64,000 bases of DNA, taken from contig JAUCBJ010008548.1 of the NCBI GenBank assembly GCA_032718475.1, forward strand, positions 1-64,000. Direction: 5' to 3'. How positions within the stretch are numbered: position 1 is the stretch's first letter; every line of letters starts with the position of its first letter. Below, piece after piece: positions 59,580 through 64,000 of this stretch. The translations under genes and the position numbers were made by a program. The stretch is from Nemertoderma westbladi (taxonomy: Eukaryota; Xenacoelomorpha; Nemertodermatida; Nemertodermatidae). Below the pieces are notes generated by a model. It was not told where the DNA came from. It was given only the letters and a program-made list of their open reading frames with translations, and ran no database searches.

Positions 59580-61194
59580 TTAAGGGGGGGGTACACCCCC
59601 CTATGGACCTTTTTTGCAAATGGCTATAATTTCTGCTTGTGTGTAATTTTGTATATTTTATACCTTTCGGGGGATTAACATATGGCCAAAGATTGGGTTC
59701 AAAAAAAAAATTTTTAAATTTGCGTCGCCCTCTAGCGGCCACCAGCGAAATTGTTAATTTCACTAAAAACACTACTAGTCTCACAATTTTGGGCGAAAAT
59801 TTTCGAAACTTGGTTTTTCTGAATCAGCATCCTCGGCTCCACAAAACTTATCGGTTACATTTTTTATTTAGGTCTTAAATATTTTTTAAATATTATTAAC
59901 TAATATTAATTATTACTTAATAGATATTAACTAATTTCAAGAAATTAATATGGCACAATTCAAAATTCTAACCGATAACTTTTGATCAAAACCCGAAAAG
60001 AAATTAAACAAAAAAAAAATTTCGAAAATTGGTTAAGAAATGGCTGAGTAGTAGTATTTTGAATGTGAAAAATACAATTCCGAGATAAACGCATTTAAAG
60101 TTTAAGAACAATATATTTCAAATGTTCCCGCTATTTTCAGTACTGGTATCTCCTTTTCTTTTCCCATTGGTTATTCCCTATCCATATTTTGTGATTTCTC
60201 AATGGATTTCATGAAATTTGGTTCAAAAAAACCCCTACCCACTTTTAACAACCTGTTAAAATAATTTTAGAGTGCTTGCCAAAAAACACTTCGCGCAGCA
60301 CGTGAACAAATTACATTTTGGCGTATTGATTTGATCGCATACTATTTCGTCATTTAGTAATAAATAGTCATGGAATAATGAGATAACCTTAAGAAACATT
60401 CAAAATTATATAAAAATTTCCACATAATTTTATAGTAAGCCTATACACAGAACATTAAGCTTTGTGCAGCACGTGAAACCTTCGCGCAGCACGTGAGACA
60501 TTTGCGCAGCAGGTGAAGGTTTCACGTAGAACTTAAATTCTTCATAAAGCATGTTAATTAATCGAGCACCTCGGAAAGCTTTTTGATCAGAATGAGAAGC
60601 CTTCACGCGGCACATGAAAAGTTCATGCTGCACATGAAGACTTCGCGCAGCACGTGAAATATTCTCAGAGCCTGCGGAATTTAAAAAAAATAGATTTATG
60701 GTTGTTTCCCAGAATAATTATTACTAGCTATTGTTATATGATGGTTCACATTTGTTATTACTAGTAGTCAACTAGTCCATTAGACAACTGTTCAATATGT
60801 AATACAAAACTCACAAATATCTATTAAATATATATTAATTAAAATTTGATGGACATGTTGACAGACAGACAGACATACAAACAGACAGATAAACTGAGAG
60901 ACAGACTGAGATACAGACATAGTGATTATATAATTCCAAATATTAAAACAGACATCGACATTAAGAAAAATCCTAACAGTAAACATTTCAGATTGCTTAT
61001 TTTATGCCCTTTTTAATATTTCGATGGACAGACAGACAGACATACAGACGGAAAACCAGCCATTACTCGAGAAGTAAAAGAGATCTCGCTAAGCCGTTTC
61101 CAGATTTGAAATCCGCATTAAATTCTACCTTAGATGAAATAAAAAAACAAAAATTGAAAATTTTGACCTGAGGGGGGGTGTACCCCCCCCTTAA
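59580..61194. mobile_element. 1.6-kb TTAA-flanked inverted-repeat element
   Basis: TTAA at 59580-59583 and 61191-61194 brackets 59584-61190. Both ends carry the same inverted terminal repeat: left GGGGGGGGTACACCCCCCT, right (reverse complement) the same with one more C. TTAA duplication is the hallmark of piggyBac-type cut-and-paste transposons; a long transposase frame is absent, so this would be non-autonomous. The interior has a CACGTG-containing repeat (60297-60655) and two (GACA)n stretches (about 60860-60915 and 61025-61050). Confidence 0.78.
60290..60660. repeat. Dispersed GCAGCACGTGA motif cluster
   Basis: About eight variants of CGCGCAGCACGTGAA in 370 bp, inside the TTAA element (60297, 60463, 60484, 60503, then 60600-60660). 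Spacing is irregular (~20-60 bp). Several contain the palindrome CACGTG, an E-box core. Confidence 0.7.
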
Positions 61195-61284
61195 TGCATG
61201 AACGACACAACATAATGATAATTCAAGATGAATTTCAGCAGCTAAAAGCCAAGCTTACACAGTTGACAAAGCAAGCAAGCAAAG

Positions 61285-61485
61285 CAAACAGTCGGCCGAA
61301 GCCGGAGGCAACCCGAAGGCTCCTCTTTCGATAGCTGCTACCCGAGGGTAAGGATGGGCGCTACTCCTATCCCAAGATTTGCTTCCAGTTATTTAACTGG
61401 TACTCATTTTATCGACCCCAGTGGATGAAAGGCTGAGTGGACCCTGGCGGGGCTGAACCTACAGCTAGGACTGAACTAAGTTTTA
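61285..61485 (-). mobile_element. SINE-like repeat with conserved 3' domain
   Basis: The stretch ACTGGTACTCATTTTATCGA, CCCCAGTGGATGAAAGGCTG, AGTGGACCCTGGCGGGGCTG closely resembles the reverse complement of a conserved SINE domain I know from cephalopod genomes (TTTATCGACCCC...GGATGAAAGGC...GACC..GGCGG). The adjoining CCCGAGGGTAAGGATGGGCG part is less familiar. Orientation is inferred from that comparison. Recognised from memory without a database check. Confidence 0.5.
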
Positions 61486-61548
61486 GAAAAACTGGAGTAA
61501 GTTAATATAATTTACACTTCTTAACGTTAATTTTGGCTGGAATAAATC

Positions 61549-62515
61549 TTCATTAATGACATTAAATTATAGTTATAGGTTGTTTTCATATGTACTCATT
61601 GTGTTTTTGCCCATGACTTATTTACTTATTGTCTCTCGCATATTTCATTAACGACACTTAATTATAGTACCATACGTACTCTGTGTTTTTGCCCAGACTT
61701 ATTTATTTATAGTTTCTTTTTTCATACGTACTCGGAGTTTTTTGCCCAGACTTATTTATTTATAGTTTCTTGTCTATTTCATTAATGACATTTAATTATT
61801 GTTTTCATACGTACTCTGTGTTTTTGCCCAGACTTATTTATTTATAGTTTATTTTTTCATACGTACTCTGAGTTTTTGCCCAGACTTATTTATTTATAGT
61901 TTATTTTTTCATACCTACTCTGAGTTTTTGCCCAGACTTATTTATTTATAGTTTATTTTTTTTTCATACGTACTCCGAGTTTTTGCCCAGACTTATATAT
62001 TTATAGTTTCTTGTCTATTTCATTAATGACATTTAATTATTGTTTTCATATGTACTCTGAGTTTTTGCCCAGACTTATTTATTTATAGTTTATTTTTCAT
62101 ACCTACTCTGAGTTTTTGCCCAGACTTATTTATTTATAGTTTATTTTTTTTTTTTTTTTTTCATACGTACTCTGAGTTTTTGCCCAGACTTATTTATTTA
62201 TAGTTTCTTGTCTATTTCATTAATGACATTTAATTATTGTTTTCATATGTACTCTTGTTGTTTTGCCCTTGACTTATTTACTTATTGTCTCTCGCATATT
62301 TCATTAATGACATTTAATTATAGTTTCCTATGTACCCTTTGTGCTTTGCCCAGACATATTTAGTTATAGTCTCTTGTTTATTTAATTAATGACATTTAGT
62401 TATTGTTTTCATATGTACTCTTGTTGTTTTGCCCATGACTTATTTATTTACAGTTTTTTTTTTTTTTTTGTATTGTAGTTGTGTATTTCATAAATGACAT
62501 TTATTTATATGTTAC
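61549..62515. repeat. Composite tandem repeat (~55 and ~100 bp units)
   Basis: A core TTTTGCCCAGACTTATTTAT then TTATAGTTT, with CATACGTACTCTGAG, is repeated about 14 times. Longer units also include TCTATTTCATTAATGACATT then TAATTATTG. Short and long units alternate. No coding potential. Confidence 0.88.
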
Positions 62516-62670
62516 ACGAATAGGCCTACTCTGTAGGTGCTGTCTATAGTTTCAGTTTCACTTGTGCCTGTGCAATTTGGACTTTTGGTTCTCCAAGGGA
62601 TGAGCGGTGTTTGTATCTATTTACATATTTTATACCGATTGTCAATAAACAATATATATATATACAACCA

Positions 62671-62720
62671 ATAGATTGCAGGCCCGGCGCTCAACCAAAT
62701 GAGCTACCCCGCCTTTAGTC
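62671..62720 (-). other. Truncated tRNA-like sequence
   Basis: On the minus strand it reads GGCGGGGTAGCTCATTTGGT, then TGAGCGCCGGGCCTGCAATC. This is a tRNA acceptor and D arm (GCTC...GAGC stem, A box TAGCTCATTTGG) followed by an anticodon-like region with TGC. It ends at GGTTG and runs into (TA)n where the T arm should be. Probably a tRNA pseudogene or SINE head. Confidence 0.55.
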
Positions 62721-63278
62721 AACGCAGTTGACAGATGTAATTAATGTGAACTGAATGACATTGACTCCACCAGATTGAGAGGAGCACCATCACCTTCACA
62801 GGGGATGTGTGGATGGAATTCGGTCTTTAGTAAATTAATATGGACCGCCCCAGATAATAATGTGAACATTTAATCGTTTTTTTATTACACTTCTTGAATT
62901 AGTTGTCAATTATATTACTACTATTTATATTGAAATATAATAAATTAAAAAATTAAGTGGCATTAAATTTAGGCAATTAAGATTCTGATACAATAAAATC
63001 AAATAACAAATTATAAATTCTTGATAAATTATTATATCTGTGAAACAATTAAAATTTTCAATATAAAACTAATTAAACCAAAAGGCACATTAAAATAAAG
63101 GCAAACCAATAAGAGAATAACAAAACCGTTTTAAATAATATAACATGTTCGTAAAAGAATATTTACGGAACGGTGTGAATTAAAAAATAGAGGGACGTTT
63201 GCATAAATATACAGAGGGTCATAAAGGCTGAATATAAAAAATTTAATTTCGCCATTTGTTAATTCGTTTCTCCGCAAC
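62721..63278. other. AT-rich spacer
   Basis: No gene or repeat that I can support. Confidence 0.4.
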
Positions 63279-64000
63279 TTGATGTGGGGCAAACCACAGA
63301 GGTTGAGTTACTGTAGTAACGCACCTCAAAGTAACTCGATGTGGGGCGAGCCACGGAGGTTGAGTTACTGTAGTAACGTAACTCAAACTAACTCGATGTG
63401 GGGCGAGCCACGGAGGTTGAGTTACTGTAGTAACGCACCTCAAAGTAACTCGATGTGGGGCGAGCCACGGAGGTTGAGTTACTGTAGTAACGCACCTCAA
63501 AGTAACTCGATGTGGGGCGAGCCACGGAGGTTGAGTTACTGTAGTAACGCACCTCAAAGTAACTCGATGTGGGGCGAGCCACGGAGGTTGAGTTACTGTA
63601 GTAACGCACCTCAAAGTAACTCGATGTGGGGCGAGCCACAGAGGTTGATTTACTGTAGTAACGCACCTCAAAGTAACTCGATGTGGGGCGAGCCACGGAG
63701 GTTGAGTTACTGTAGTAACGCACCTCAAAGTAACTCGATGTGGGGCGAGCCACGGAGGTTGAGTTACTGTAGTAACGCACCTCAAAGTAACTCGATGTGG
63801 GGTGAGCCACGGAGGTTGAGTTACTGTAGTAACGCACCTCAAAGTAACTCGATGTGGGGCGAGCCACGGAGGTTGAGTTACTGTAGTAACACACCTCAAA
63901 GTAACTCGATGTGGGGCGAGCCACGGAGGTTGAGTTACTGTAGTAACGCACCTCAAAGTAACTCGATGTGGGGCGAGCCACGGAGGTTGAGTTACTGTAG
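63279..64000. repeat. 57-bp tandem array running off the window
   Basis: About 12.5 copies of a 57-bp unit: GAGTTACTGTAGTAACGCAC, CTCAAAGTAACTCGATGTGG, GGCGAGCCACGGAGGTT. Most units are identical and only the first two are noticeably diverged. GTTACT GT AGTAAC in each unit is an inverted repeat. As 57 is a multiple of three, minus-strand frames stay open through the array; they have no other protein features. Confidence 0.95.

Noticed and set aside
63243-63981. Two repetitive minus-strand frames of ~200-240 codons
   Set aside because: They arise because the 57-bp unit is a multiple of three. Two frames are open at once and neither has a recognisable domain.

Overview
The window is eukaryotic, repeat-dominated DNA, most likely from an invertebrate animal. 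It has no operons or bacterial-style gene packing. It carries BEL/Pao-type LTR retrotransposon proteins, two non-LTR retrotransposon (LINE) families, a TTAA-flanked inverted-repeat element, tRNA-like Pol III sequences, and a SINE-like tail that resembles SINE 3' domains I know from cephalopods. The species cannot be named from this sequence. Only one candidate host gene is visible (22768-23703, minus strand), and it carries a frameshift.

Layout. 1-5365: two diverged direct copies of a ~2.95 kb unit, each with a tRNA-like sequence and ending in a 48-nt hairpin whose arms have co-varied. 5937-6086: LTR fragment. 6172-6815: 32/37-bp minisatellite. 7557-22696: 15 kb array of about 500 copies of a 30-bp unit that reads as a decapeptide in one frame. 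22768-23703: single-exon-like gene. 24738-31870: ~97-bp satellite, hit by a young LINE 3' fragment. 32.4-57.1 kb: nested transposon block. 57.1-64.0 kb: palindromic element, LINE fossil, protease-like scrap, 1.6 kb TTAA element, SINE-like and tRNA-like sequences, and two further tandem arrays, the last running off the window.

The nested block is the centre of the window. One older LINE on the minus strand (5' end near 57059, stop at 32769) has been cut into four pieces by three later insertions. These are an LTR element at 49354-55671 (target duplication CCGTA), a second LTR element at 36929-49006 (GAATC), and a full-length RTE-like LINE at 33072-36852 (GTTGCGGGCG). Removing each insertion with one duplication copy leaves 2094 nt, exactly 698 codons in one frame including the stop, which supports all the boundaries.

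The two LTR elements belong to one BEL/Pao-like family with an unusual architecture. A long Gag-protease ORF runs directly into the post-RNase H 'NPADIASRG' segment, so reverse transcriptase and RNase H are missing, and the integrase core is missing too. Both copies share the same pol junction, so the deletion predates their spread. Downstream lies a ~1.6 kb 3' region with a duplicated multi-stem motif found in both elements. After it comes an accessory reading frame not known to me from BEL/Pao elements, with a CX2CX4HX4C zinc knuckle and a basic C-terminus. This reads as a non-autonomous Gag-protease retrotransposon that borrows RT and integrase in trans and carries its own third protein. 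I regard it as the best candidate for an undescribed system here.
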